DNA of 64,000 bases, taken from assembly GCA_004552485.1 (NCBI GenBank), contig SFOH01000001.1, positions 1 to 64,000 on the forward strand, written 5' to 3'. The notes under the pieces were generated by a model. It searched no databases, had not been told where the DNA came from, and saw nothing but the letters and a program-made list of their open reading frames with translations. The DNA is from Bacteroidales bacterium. Lineage in GTDB: Bacteria > Bacteroidota > Bacteroidia > Bacteroidales > Muribaculaceae. The position numbers and the translations under genes were made by a program. This document shows positions 26,072-34,570 of the stretch, piece after piece (position 1 is the stretch's first letter; each line of letters begins with the position of its first letter).

Positions 26072-26671
26072 ATGAGTGACTTTGAGTTGACAGACACAGA
26101 CCGCGACACGCGTGAGCGTGTGAACGCCATTGCCTCCCACCTGCGCGCCATCATCGAACTGGTGGGCGAGGACCCTGAGCGCGAGGGTCTTGTCAAGACT
26201 CCCATGCGCGCCGCAAAGGCGCTCTGGCACTGCACGCAGGGCTATCGGCAGGACCCGGATGCCGTGATGCGCCAGGCCATCTTCGAATATGCCGGCTCGC
26301 AGATTGTGATTGTCCGCGACATTGAGTTCTACTCCATGTGCGAGCACCACATTCTCCCCTTCTTCGGGCGCATCTCCGTGGGATACATTCCCGATGGCAA
26401 CATGGTGGGGCTTAGCAAGTTGGCGCGTTTAGTCAATGTCTACGCCCGCCGTCTGCAGGTGCAGGAGCGTCTGACGCGCGAAGTGGCCGAGGCTGTCATG
26501 CGAACGCTCTCCACAAGCGGAGTCATGGTAGTGTGCACCGCCCAGCACCTGTGCATGAAGATGCGCGGTGTCGAGAAGCAGGACGCCGCCACGACGACCA
26601 TGCACTGCTGCGGCGCTTTCGAAAAGGATGCTGCCCTGCGCGCCGAATTTCTGTCTCTGCTTAAGGTTTGA
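26072..26671 (+). CDS. folE: GTP cyclohydrolase I
   Basis: The 199-aa enzyme converts GTP to 7,8-dihydroneopterin triphosphate, the first step of folate synthesis. The zinc ligands are visible in [10 protein letters not shown] and in [13 protein letters not shown], and [10 protein letters not shown] is the usual substrate-binding segment. This is the zinc-dependent FolE type (IA). It starts 48 bp after the SPOR gene and is likely cotranscribed with it. Confidence 0.97.
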   Translation: MSDFELTDTDRDTRERVNAIASHLRAIIELVGEDPEREGLVKTPMRAAKALWHCTQGYRQDPDAVMRQAIFEYAGSQIVIVRDIEFYSMCEHHILPFFGRISVGYIPDGNMVGLSKLARLVNVYARRLQVQERLTREVAEAVMRTLSTSGVMVVCTAQHLCMKMRGVEKQDAATTTMHCCGAFEKDAALRAEFLSLLKV

Positions 26672-26728
26672 TGTCCCGCTCCGCTCTCGTTTGTTAACTC
26701 ATTAGCTGCCAATCAGGTACATTCGTTC

Positions 26729-27730
26729 ATGTCCTCATTCCGAAAATCATCACGGGCCCTGCTCAGCGCACCCGCGCTCCTGCTGCTGACGGCGGCATGC
26801 ACCGGCGTGCCCGACCATGTGGTGCAGCCAGATGTGATGGCCGAGTTGCTGGCCGACCTGAACGTGGCGGAGAGTGCGGTCGACATGAACCACGGTCAGT
26901 ACACGTCCGACTCCTCGCGTCAGGCGGTGAAGCAGGCGGTGCTGGCGCGATACGGTGTCTCCACGGAGATGCTCGACACGTCGTTCATGTGGTATGGTGC
27001 GCACATCGACAAACTCATGGACATCTACGACCACTCGGCCGAGATTCTTCAGGACCGCCTGGACAAGAACGACGCCATGGCCGCAAATATGGCCGCGCTG
27101 TCTGTCTCGGGCGACTCGGTGGACGTGTGGAGCGCCTCAAGGCGTTATATGTTCACGCCACGCTCGTCGTCGCAGACGGTGGCGTTCTCCTATGACGCCG
27201 ATGAAAACTGGGAGAAAGGCGACGACTACACCTGGCGCGTGAAGATGATTGGCCCGTCCGCCAACGCGATGTTCACTATTGTGGCCGCCTATGCCGACGG
27301 CGCAACGGAGGTGCTCAACACCTCGGTCAACAACGAAGGCTGGCAGGAGACGCGCTTCTTCACCGACTCCACCAAAACGGTGCGTCGGCTCTACGGTCTG
27401 CTGAGCATCGACCGTCCCTCGGGGGCAGCGCTCTTCCTGGACTCAATGCAGCTTGTGCGCAAGCGTCTCGACCGCGAGCGTTACAGCCAGCGCTATCGTC
27501 AGCGCATGTACGACCCGGCCGACAAAGCGCGTCGTGCACAGGACCACCTCTCCGGCCCGGCCCCCGGAGGCCCCGGTTCGCAGAACGGCCCCGGCTCGTC
27601 CTCGCCGTCTGAGTCTTCCCCGGGCGGCCCGCATCGTCCATCAGGCATCTCGAGTTCGTCGCCCGCTGCCGTTCCATCTTCTTCACCTCGTCCCAATGCA
27701 ACGCGTTCTGTCACACAGGGTATGCATTGA
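26729..27730 (+). CDS. DUF4296-type lipoprotein
   Basis: The 333-aa protein has a lipoprotein signal (LLLLTAAC, with Cys as the lipid-modified residue), so it should be envelope-anchored. The N-terminal 110 residues match the DUF4296 pattern: helical, with LLADLNVAESAVD, QAVLARYGVS and WYGAHIDKLMDIYDH. A middle beta-rich part follows. The last 65 residues are a low-complexity Pro/Gly/Ser-rich tail. Function is unknown. Its end overlaps the next small ORF by 35 bp. Confidence 0.75.
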   Translation: MSSFRKSSRALLSAPALLLLTAACTGVPDHVVQPDVMAELLADLNVAESAVDMNHGQYTSDSSRQAVKQAVLARYGVSTEMLDTSFMWYGAHIDKLMDIYDHSAEILQDRLDKNDAMAANMAALSVSGDSVDVWSASRRYMFTPRSSSQTVAFSYDADENWEKGDDYTWRVKMIGPSANAMFTIVAAYADGATEVLNTSVNNEGWQETRFFTDSTKTVRRLYGLLSIDRPSGAALFLDSMQLVRKRLDRERYSQRYRQRMYDPADKARRAQDHLSGPAPGGPGSQNGPGSSSPSESSPGGPHRPSGISSSSPAAVPSSSPRPNATRSVTQGMH

Positions 27731-27938
27731 CGGCCGGCCGCTGGCCGGTCTTACGCTGGTGACGTTCGCCGACGACGGCACGTTTGTCTCGGCCGAGCCA
27801 TTCCGCGCCGAGTCTCCCGGCACTTCTTTCACTGACGGAACAATAAATGTCTGTGACGGCACGGTCACCGTCATCCCCGCTTCGGCCTGCAACGACTGTC
27901 TGCAGCCGGACTTGCTCAACCATCCTTCCCGCAAATGA
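27696..27938 (+). CDS. Small conserved-looking hypothetical protein (80 aa)
   Basis: The frame from ATG 27696 gives 80 residues: IDGRPLAGLTLVTFADDGTF, then PFRAESPGTSFTDGTINV, and a C-terminal CNDC pair. The IDGR...V.F..DG.F pattern looks like a compact beta-fold rather than noise. The ORF overlaps the lipoprotein gene by 35 bp and overlaps the ABC-F start as ATGA (27935-27938), so it is probably translationally coupled to that gene. I do not recognise the family with confidence. Confidence 0.6.
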   Translation: MQRVLSHRVCIDGRPLAGLTLVTFADDGTFVSAEPFRAESPGTSFTDGTINVCDGTVTVIPASACNDCLQPDLLNHPSRK

Positions 27939-29923
27939 TTTCCATAAACAATCTCTCGGTAGAATTCAGCGCCAAGTCGCTGTTCGACAATATCAGCTAC
28001 GTCATCAATCCCCGCGACAAGATTGCCCTGGTCGGCAAGAACGGCGCGGGCAAGTCAACCATGCTCAAGATTATCGCCGGCCTGCAGAAACCGACGTCGG
28101 GTTCGGTGGCCGTGCCGCGCGATGTCACGGTGGGCTACCTGCCGCAGCAGATGGTGATCAGCGATTCGCACACGGTGTTCGAGGAAACGCGCAAGGCCTT
28201 TGCCCACCTCGACGAGATGAAGGAACGCCTTGAGCGGCTCAATACCGAGCTGGCGCAGCGCACTGATTACGAGACTCCGGAGTATGCCGAGCTCATCGAG
28301 CGCATGACCACGCTGACCGAGGAGGTCGCCATGGCCGACTCTGAGAACTCCATCGCGGAGATGGAGAAGACGCTCATTGGTCTGGGCTTTGTGCGCTCCG
28401 ACTTCGACCGCCCCACCAGCGAGTTCTCCGGCGGCTGGCGCATGCGCATCGAGCTGGCGAAGATTCTGCTCCAGCGTCCCGATGTCCTCCTTTTAGACGA
28501 GCCCACGAACCATCTCGACATCGAGTCGATTCAGTGGCTCGAGCAGTTCCTCAAGGAGAAGGCCAAGGCCGTCGTCCTGGTTAGCCACGACCGCGCATTC
28601 ATCGACAACATCACCAACCGCACCATCGAAATCTCGCTTGGCAAAATATACGACTACGCCGTGAACTACTCCAAGTTCGTGGAACTACGCAAGGAGCGAG
28701 TCGAGCAGCAGATGCGCGCCTACCAGAACCAGCAGAAGCAGATTGCCGACACCGAGGAGTTCATCGAGCGCTTCCGCTACAAGGCCACCAAGGCCGTGCA
28801 GGTGCAGAGCCGCATGAAGCAGCTGGCCAAAATCGAGCGCATCGAGGTCGACGAGGTCGACAACTCGCGCCTCTCGCTCAAATTCCCGCCCGCACCCCGC
28901 TCCGGCGACTATCCCCTCATCATCGACGAGCTCGGCAAAGCATACGGCGACCATCAGGTCTTCGATAACGTCACGTTCACCATCAAGCGCGGCGAGAAAG
29001 TGGCCTTCGTGGGCAAGAACGGCGAGGGCAAATCGACTCTGGTGAAGTGCATCATGGGCGAGATTTCCGACTTCACGGGCACGCTCAAGATCGGCCACAA
29101 CGTGAAAATCGGCTACTTTGCCCAGAACCAGGCCCAGCTCCTCGACGGCGAGATCACGGTGTTCGACACCATCGACCGCGTGGCCGTCGGCGACATCCGT
29201 CTGAAGATACGCGACATCCTGGGCGCCTTCATGTTCGGCGGCGAGGCTTCCGACAAGAAGGTGAAGGTGCTCTCCGGCGGCGAGAAGACGCGTCTGGCCA
29301 TGATTCGTCTTCTCCTCGAGCCGGTGAACCTGCTGATTCTCGACGAACCCACCAACCACCTCGACATGAAGACCAAGGACATCCTCAAGCAGGCCATCAA
29401 GGACTTCAACGGCACTGTCATCGTGGTCAGCCACGACCGCGAGTTCCTGGACGGTCTTGTGGAGAAGGTCTACGAGTTCGGCGGCGGCAAGGTGCGCGAG
29501 TGCCTGGGCGGCATCTACGAGTTCCTGGAGAAGAAAAAGCTTGACAATCTCCACCAGCTGGAGCTCACCCGCAGCCCGGAACCCAAGCCCTCTAAGGCCG
29601 CACAGCCTGCTCCAGCGAAGGCCGCCAAACCCGCTAAGGCTCCTGCCGCCGAGCCTGCCAAGCCGGCCGCACCGCGTCTGAGCTATGCCGAGCAGCGCGA
29701 GCGCGACAAGGCGATTCGCCGTGCCGAGAAAAAAGCGAAGGAGGCCGAGGAGGCCGTTTCGCAAGCCGAGGAGGCCGTGAAGGCTATCGAGGAGAAAATC
29801 AATGCCGGCGATGTCTCTCCCGAGATTTTCGCCGCCCATGCCGACGCCACCAAAGCCCTCGAGAACGCCATGTCGTTCTGGGAGCTCGCCGTCATGGAGG
29901 CCGACTCCCTGCGTCCGTCCTGA
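27935..29923 (+). CDS. ABC-F family ATPase
   Basis: The 662-aa cytosolic protein has two ABC domains and no membrane segments. Domain 1 has GKNGAGKST, SGGWRMR and LLLDEPTNHLDI; domain 2 has GKNGEGKST, SGGEKTR and LILDEPTNHLDM. The interdomain linker is helical and basic (YQNQQKQIADTEEFIERFRYKATKAVQVQSR in outline), as in ribosome-binding ABC-F proteins. A Lys/Ala/Pro-rich linker leads to a C-terminal coiled coil of about 60 residues, as in Uup or YdiF. The probable role is ribosome rescue or translation modulation; an antibiotic-resistance function is possible in this family but nothing here points to it. Confidence 0.9.
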   Translation: MISINNLSVEFSAKSLFDNISYVINPRDKIALVGKNGAGKSTMLKIIAGLQKPTSGSVAVPRDVTVGYLPQQMVISDSHTVFEETRKAFAHLDEMKERLERLNTELAQRTDYETPEYAELIERMTTLTEEVAMADSENSIAEMEKTLIGLGFVRSDFDRPTSEFSGGWRMRIELAKILLQRPDVLLLDEPTNHLDIESIQWLEQFLKEKAKAVVLVSHDRAFIDNITNRTIEISLGKIYDYAVNYSKFVELRKERVEQQMRAYQNQQKQIADTEEFIERFRYKATKAVQVQSRMKQLAKIERIEVDEVDNSRLSLKFPPAPRSGDYPLIIDELGKAYGDHQVFDNVTFTIKRGEKVAFVGKNGEGKSTLVKCIMGEISDFTGTLKIGHNVKIGYFAQNQAQLLDGEITVFDTIDRVAVGDIRLKIRDILGAFMFGGEASDKKVKVLSGGEKTRLAMIRLLLEPVNLLILDEPTNHLDMKTKDILKQAIKDFNGTVIVVSHDREFLDGLVEKVYEFGGGKVRECLGGIYEFLEKKKLDNLHQLELTRSPEPKPSKAAQPAPAKAAKPAKAPAAEPAKPAAPRLSYAEQRERDKAIRRAEKKAKEAEEAVSQAEEAVKAIEEKINAGDVSPEIFAAHADATKALENAMSFWELAVMEADSLRPS

Positions 29924-29984
29924 CCCCAGCCTTCCCCGCCCGGCTGCAATCCGCTGTTTTTCATGTCATTTTTTGGCCAAAACA

Positions 29985-30017
29985 TTGCAGGTATGTGAGC
30001 AAAAAGGCGTACCTTTG
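29985..30017 (+). promoter_or_regulatory. Promoter of fbp
   Basis: TTGC (29985-29988) is followed after 21 nt by TACCTTTG (30010-30017). A TTTTGGCCAAAA palindrome lies just upstream (about 29971-29982) and could be an operator. Confidence 0.6.
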
Positions 30018-30093
30018 TGTTATGATTAGGTGGTGAATTCTTTCTTCGGAGTTTTTACCACTTGAACTATACGCTAAATACCCTTCCCTAAAC

Positions 30094-32112
30094 GTGACTA
30101 ATATACAGAACTACAAGGAGATAGGCTCTGAGGCCGACCGTCGTATCCTCGAGCTCCTCTCTCAGAATTTCCCCAACATCTCTGCTGCTTCAACGGAGAT
30201 CATAAACCTTGAAGCCATCCTGAACCTGCCGAAGGGCACCGAGCATTTCGTGGCCGACGTCCACGGCGAGTATGAGGCCTTCCGCCACATCCTCAAGAAC
30301 GCGTCCGGCAACATCAAGCGCAAGGTCACCGAAATCTTCGGCTCGACCATGCGCGACAGCGAAATCAAGGAGCTGTGCTCGCTCATCTATTACCCCGGCC
30401 CCAAGCTGGAGTTAATCAAGCAGACCGAGACAAACCTCACCAACTTCTACCAGATCACGCTCAATCAGCTGGTCAAGGTGGTGCGCTCCGTGTCGTCTAA
30501 ATACACGCGCTCGAAGGTGCGCAAAGCCCTGCCCCGCAGCTATGCCTACATCATCGAGGAGCTCCTCCACGAGACTCCCGACGACCACAAGAAGCAGGCC
30601 TACTTCAACCGCATCATCGAGACCATCATCCTCACCGGCCAGGCCGAGGACTTCATCGAGGCCATGTGCAACGTGATTCAGCGTCTGAGCATCGACCAGC
30701 TCCACATCCTCGGCGACATCTACGACCGCGGCCCCGGCGCGCATCTCATCATGGAGATGCTCTCCGACTATCCCAACTTCGACATCCAGTGGGGCAACCA
30801 CGACATCGTGTGGATGGGCGCCGCCGCCGGCAACCCCGTCTGCATCGCCTCGGTCCTGCGCCTGTCGCTGCGCTATGCCAACATGACCACACTCGAGGAG
30901 GGCTACGGCATCAACCTCGTGCCCCTCGTGACGTTCGCCATGGAGACGTACAAGGACGACGACGTCAAATACTTCATGCCGCTCGTCGACCCCGACGACA
31001 CCACCCACACCGACAAGATGCTCCAGCTGCTTGGACGCATGCACAAAGCCATCGCCATCATCCAATTCAAACTCGAGGGCGCCATGCTCGACAAGCATCC
31101 AGAGTGGGAGATGGCCGACCGTAAGCTGCTGAACAACATCGACTTCGCCAAGGGCATCATCACCCTCGAAGGCAAGGAATATCCCCTGCGCGACACCAAC
31201 TTCCCCACCGTCGACCCCGCCGACCCCTACAAGCTCACCCCCGAGGAGGAGGAGCTCATGAGACGTCTGCGCCACTCGTTCCTCGTCTCCGACAAGCTCC
31301 AGGCCCACATGGACACGATGCTCTCCCACGGCTCTATCTACGGCGTCTACAACGGCAACCTCCTCTACCATGCCTCAATTCCCCTCAACGAGGACGGCAC
31401 GCTCATGGAGGTGGATGTCCACGGCCAAAAGGCCAAGGGCCGCGACCTGCTCAACAACATCGGCGCCATGGTGCGCCTGGCCTACAGCGAGGATCCCGAC
31501 ACGAACCCCGAAGACAAGCAGTATGCCATCGACTACTTCTGGTATCTTTGGTGCGGTCCCCACTCTCCCCTGTTCGACAAGAGCCGCATGACCACCTTCG
31601 AGCGCTACTTCATCGACGACAAGGAGACGCACAAGGAGAAGAAAGGCGCATACTACACCCTGCGCGAGGAGCCGGAAGTCTGCGACATGATTCTCGACGA
31701 GTTCAACGTCCTGGGCTCCCACCGCCACATCATCAACGGCCATGTGCCCGTGAAGGTCGGCAACGGCGAGAACCCCATCAAGGCCGACGGCAAACTCATG
31801 GTAATCGACGGCGGTTTCGCCAAGGCCTACCATGACACGACCGGCATCGCCGGCTACACGCTGGTGTTCCACAGCCGCGGCTTCGAGCTGGTTCAGCACG
31901 AGCCTTTCACCTCAGCCGAGAACGCCATTCTCAACGGCACCGACATTGTCTCCTCCAACCAGATTGTGGAGCTGTCGGCCCACCGTATGCGCGTGCGCGA
32001 CACCGACAAAGGCGCCATCCTCCAGAGTCAGATCAACGAGCTGATGCAGCTGCTCTACGCCTACCGCCACGGCATCATCCACGAGCGCGGCGCCAAGAAC
32101 ATCATCAAGTAA
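30094..32112 (+). CDS. fbp: Fructose-1,6-bisphosphatase, class III
   Basis: The 672-aa enzyme removes the 1-phosphate of fructose-1,6-bisphosphate in gluconeogenesis. It belongs to the metallophosphoesterase-type class III found in Firmicutes and Bacteroidetes. Metal-binding motifs are ADVHGEYEAF, GDIYDRGPG and WGNHDIVWMG, with HRHIINGHVPVKVG towards the end. The start codon is GTG (30094); the residues that follow (MTNIQNYKEI) correspond to the normal N-terminus of the family and no in-frame ATG lies nearby upstream. Its own promoter lies upstream. Confidence 0.95.
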   Translation: MTNIQNYKEIGSEADRRILELLSQNFPNISAASTEIINLEAILNLPKGTEHFVADVHGEYEAFRHILKNASGNIKRKVTEIFGSTMRDSEIKELCSLIYYPGPKLELIKQTETNLTNFYQITLNQLVKVVRSVSSKYTRSKVRKALPRSYAYIIEELLHETPDDHKKQAYFNRIIETIILTGQAEDFIEAMCNVIQRLSIDQLHILGDIYDRGPGAHLIMEMLSDYPNFDIQWGNHDIVWMGAAAGNPVCIASVLRLSLRYANMTTLEEGYGINLVPLVTFAMETYKDDDVKYFMPLVDPDDTTHTDKMLQLLGRMHKAIAIIQFKLEGAMLDKHPEWEMADRKLLNNIDFAKGIITLEGKEYPLRDTNFPTVDPADPYKLTPEEEELMRRLRHSFLVSDKLQAHMDTMLSHGSIYGVYNGNLLYHASIPLNEDGTLMEVDVHGQKAKGRDLLNNIGAMVRLAYSEDPDTNPEDKQYAIDYFWYLWCGPHSPLFDKSRMTTFERYFIDDKETHKEKKGAYYTLREEPEVCDMILDEFNVLGSHRHIINGHVPVKVGNGENPIKADGKLMVIDGGFAKAYHDTTGIAGYTLVFHSRGFELVQHEPFTSAENAILNGTDIVSSNQIVELSAHRMRVRDTDKGAILQSQINELMQLLYAYRHGIIHERGAKNIIK

Positions 32113-32179
32113 CCCCTGCGCGCATCAAGCCGTTAACAATAAAGGTATATATTCAAAACACAGCCCATAACCAATCGCA

Positions 32180-33202
32180 ATGAAAACGAACAAGTCAGTA
32201 CTGGTGTCGGGCGGCACCGGCTTCATCGGCTCACACACGGCCGTGGAGCTCATCAATGCCGGCTACTCCGTGGTGATTGTCGACAATCTGAGCAACTCGG
32301 AGGCGACGGTCATCGACGGCATCGAACGCATCACCAGTCAGAAAATTCCCTTTGAGAATGTGGACACCTGCGACCTCAAGGCCCTCCGCGGTGTCTTTGA
32401 GCGCCACGACTTCGACTCGGTCATCCACTTCGCCGCCTTCAAGGCCGTGGGCGAAAGCGTCTCCGAGCCCCTCAAGTATTATCAGAACAACCTCGTCAGC
32501 TTCATGAACATCCTGGAGCTCATGAAGGAGTTCGGCCGCCACAATGTCGTCTTCTCTTCGTCCGCGACTGTCTATGGCGATGCCGACGAGCTGCCCGTCA
32601 CGGAGCAGTCGCCGCGCAAGCCCGCCACGTCGCCCTACGGCAACACCAAACAGATGTGCGAGGACATCCTGCGCGACTGCTGCGCGGCCTATCCCGTCAC
32701 CCACGGCATTGCCCTGCGCTATTTCAACCCGATCGGCGCCCACCCCACCGCCATCATCGGCGAGCTGCCCCGCGGCGTCCCCAACAACCTCGTGCCGTTC
32801 ATCACGCAGACGGCCGCCGGCATCCGCAAGGAGCTGTCCATCTTCGGCAATGACTATGACACGCCCGACGGCACCTGCCTGCGCGATTACATCGACATCG
32901 TCGACCTCGCCCGCGCCCACGTCGCTGCCCTTGACCGTATGACCGACGGCAAGATGCAGCAGAAGTATGAGATTTTCAACGTCGGCACCGGCCGCCCCGT
33001 ATCCGTCCTGGAGCTTGTCAAGCGTTTTGAGCGCGTGAACGGCGTACCCGTTCCCCATCGCTTCACGGCGCGCCGCGAGGGCGATGTGCCCAGCGTGTAT
33101 GCCGACCCGACGCTTGCCAACGAGGTGCTGGGATGGAAAGCCACACGCGACCTCGACGACACGCTCCGCGCCGCCTGGAAGTGGCAGCAGAGTCTCGCGT
33201 AA
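32180..33202 (+). CDS. galE: UDP-glucose 4-epimerase
   Basis: The 340-aa short-chain dehydrogenase-type enzyme interconverts UDP-glucose and UDP-galactose. The NAD-binding Rossmann motif GGTGFIGSH is at the N-terminus. The catalytic Ser lies in FSSSATVYG and the Tyr-Lys pair in SPYGNTK, and the sugar-nucleotide site is GIALRYFNPIGAH. It starts 68 bp after fbp and is followed 26 bp later by the purF-like gene, so the three may be an operon. Confidence 0.95.
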   Translation: MKTNKSVLVSGGTGFIGSHTAVELINAGYSVVIVDNLSNSEATVIDGIERITSQKIPFENVDTCDLKALRGVFERHDFDSVIHFAAFKAVGESVSEPLKYYQNNLVSFMNILELMKEFGRHNVVFSSSATVYGDADELPVTEQSPRKPATSPYGNTKQMCEDILRDCCAAYPVTHGIALRYFNPIGAHPTAIIGELPRGVPNNLVPFITQTAAGIRKELSIFGNDYDTPDGTCLRDYIDIVDLARAHVAALDRMTDGKMQQKYEIFNVGTGRPVSVLELVKRFERVNGVPVPHRFTARREGDVPSVYADPTLANEVLGWKATRDLDDTLRAAWKWQQSLA

Positions 33203-33227
33203 CGCTTTATTTGTCAACCTTATAACA

Positions 33228-34568
33228 ATGGAAAAGCTGCCGCATGAGTGCGGGGTTGCCCTTGTGTGTCTTCCCGGAAACGACGCCGACGCCGTTCCCG
33301 GGGCGCTCGCTATGCTGCGCGACCAGCGCCACCGCGGCCGTCAGGGCGCAGGCTTGGCGGTGCCCGATGCTGCCGGCGGCTTTACTGTTCTGAAATTCGA
33401 CGGCGACAACTCGCTGGACCATCTCTGCGACGCAGCCTGTGCCCTCCACGGCGATATGGTGCTTGGCCATGTGCGCTATGCCACCAACGGCCGCGGAGGC
33501 ACGGAGGCCGTTCACCCTTTTGTAAGCAGGAATGGGCGCATGGCGCTCTGCGGCAACTTCCACTTCGGCCGCCGCTATGAGGCGCCCGACGGACAGCTCG
33601 TCACTGAGAGAATCGCGCAGGCCTTAAGCGAAACGGACAGTCTAACGGATGCGCTCCGTCAGACGCTCGCCGAGGCTCACGGCGGCTTTGTGCTCTGCGG
33701 CATAACCGCCGACGGATGCGCCTTCGCTGTGCGCGACCGCCATGGCATTCGCCCCGCCTGGTATGTCCTGCGCGATGGTGAGCTGCGTGTCGCCTCGGAG
33801 CGGTTCGCCCTCCATGATGCCAACGCCCGCGAGCTCCCGGCCGGACACGCTCTCGTCCGCGACAGTCATGGCCGCGTAACCATGGAGCGCCTTATGGCGG
33901 AGGCGCCGCTGTGTCAGTGTCCCTTCGAGCGCATCTATTTCGCCTCAGCCAAAGATCCGGACATTGCCGCAGCACGCCGCGCCCTCGGTCGCGCTCTCGC
34001 CCCGGCAGTGATGCAGGCCATTGCCGGTGAAGCACTTGCGCCCGTCCTCACCTACGTTCCCAACAGCGCCGTCCACGCATGGGAAGGCCTGGCGGAGGCC
34101 CTCGACGACGCCGTCGTCCCCTCCTCAATCATCAGCAAACTCACGCGCCACCGCACATTCATGCACGGCGCCGAAAGCCGCGTCTCCGAGGTGGAGAGCG
34201 CCTACTCCGTCGAAGCCGAAGCACTAAACCGCGCCGTAATCATTGTGGACGACTCCATCGTGCGGGGCACTACCTTCCGCCGCTCCACGTTGCTTCGCCA
34301 ACTGCAGGAGCGCGGCGCCACACGCATCATCATCGTTTCCTCGGCGCCACCCATCCTCTATCCCGACCACTACGGCATCGACATACCCACGCGAGAAGAG
34401 CTGATTGCCGCACGCGCCGCCGCAACAGGTCGCACCGTCGCCGAGCTTCTGACGCCTCCCGACGTCACCATCCCCGTCACCGTCATCTATCAAAGCATCG
34501 CCGACCTCTGCCGCGTCCTTGGCCCCAGCTACGGCACCTGGGTCTTCACCGGCACCTACCCCGACTAA
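33228..34568 (+). CDS. Amidophosphoribosyltransferase-like protein (PurF family)
   Basis: The 446-aa protein has a class II glutamine amidotransferase domain. The catalytic Cys is at residue 8 (MEKLPHECGV), so a seven-residue propeptide must be removed as in B. subtilis PurF. HRGRQGAGLA and GHVRYATNG follow. The C-terminal phosphoribosyltransferase domain has IIVDDSIVRGTT, the PRPP-binding motif. PurF makes phosphoribosylamine for purine synthesis. I take ATG 33228 because the earlier frame overlaps galE. At 446 aa it is shorter than the roughly 620-aa PurF-like proteins I know from Bacteroidetes, so it may be the true PurF or a paralogue. Its stop is only 2 bp from the convergent dnaB stop. 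Confidence 0.85.
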   Translation: MEKLPHECGVALVCLPGNDADAVPGALAMLRDQRHRGRQGAGLAVPDAAGGFTVLKFDGDNSLDHLCDAACALHGDMVLGHVRYATNGRGGTEAVHPFVSRNGRMALCGNFHFGRRYEAPDGQLVTERIAQALSETDSLTDALRQTLAEAHGGFVLCGITADGCAFAVRDRHGIRPAWYVLRDGELRVASERFALHDANARELPAGHALVRDSHGRVTMERLMAEAPLCQCPFERIYFASAKDPDIAAARRALGRALAPAVMQAIAGEALAPVLTYVPNSAVHAWEGLAEALDDAVVPSSIISKLTRHRTFMHGAESRVSEVESAYSVEAEALNRAVIIVDDSIVRGTTFRRSTLLRQLQERGATRIIIVSSAPPILYPDHYGIDIPTREELIAARAAATGRTVAELLTPPDVTIPVTVIYQSIADLCRVLGPSYGTWVFTGTYPD

Positions 34569-34570
34569 CC

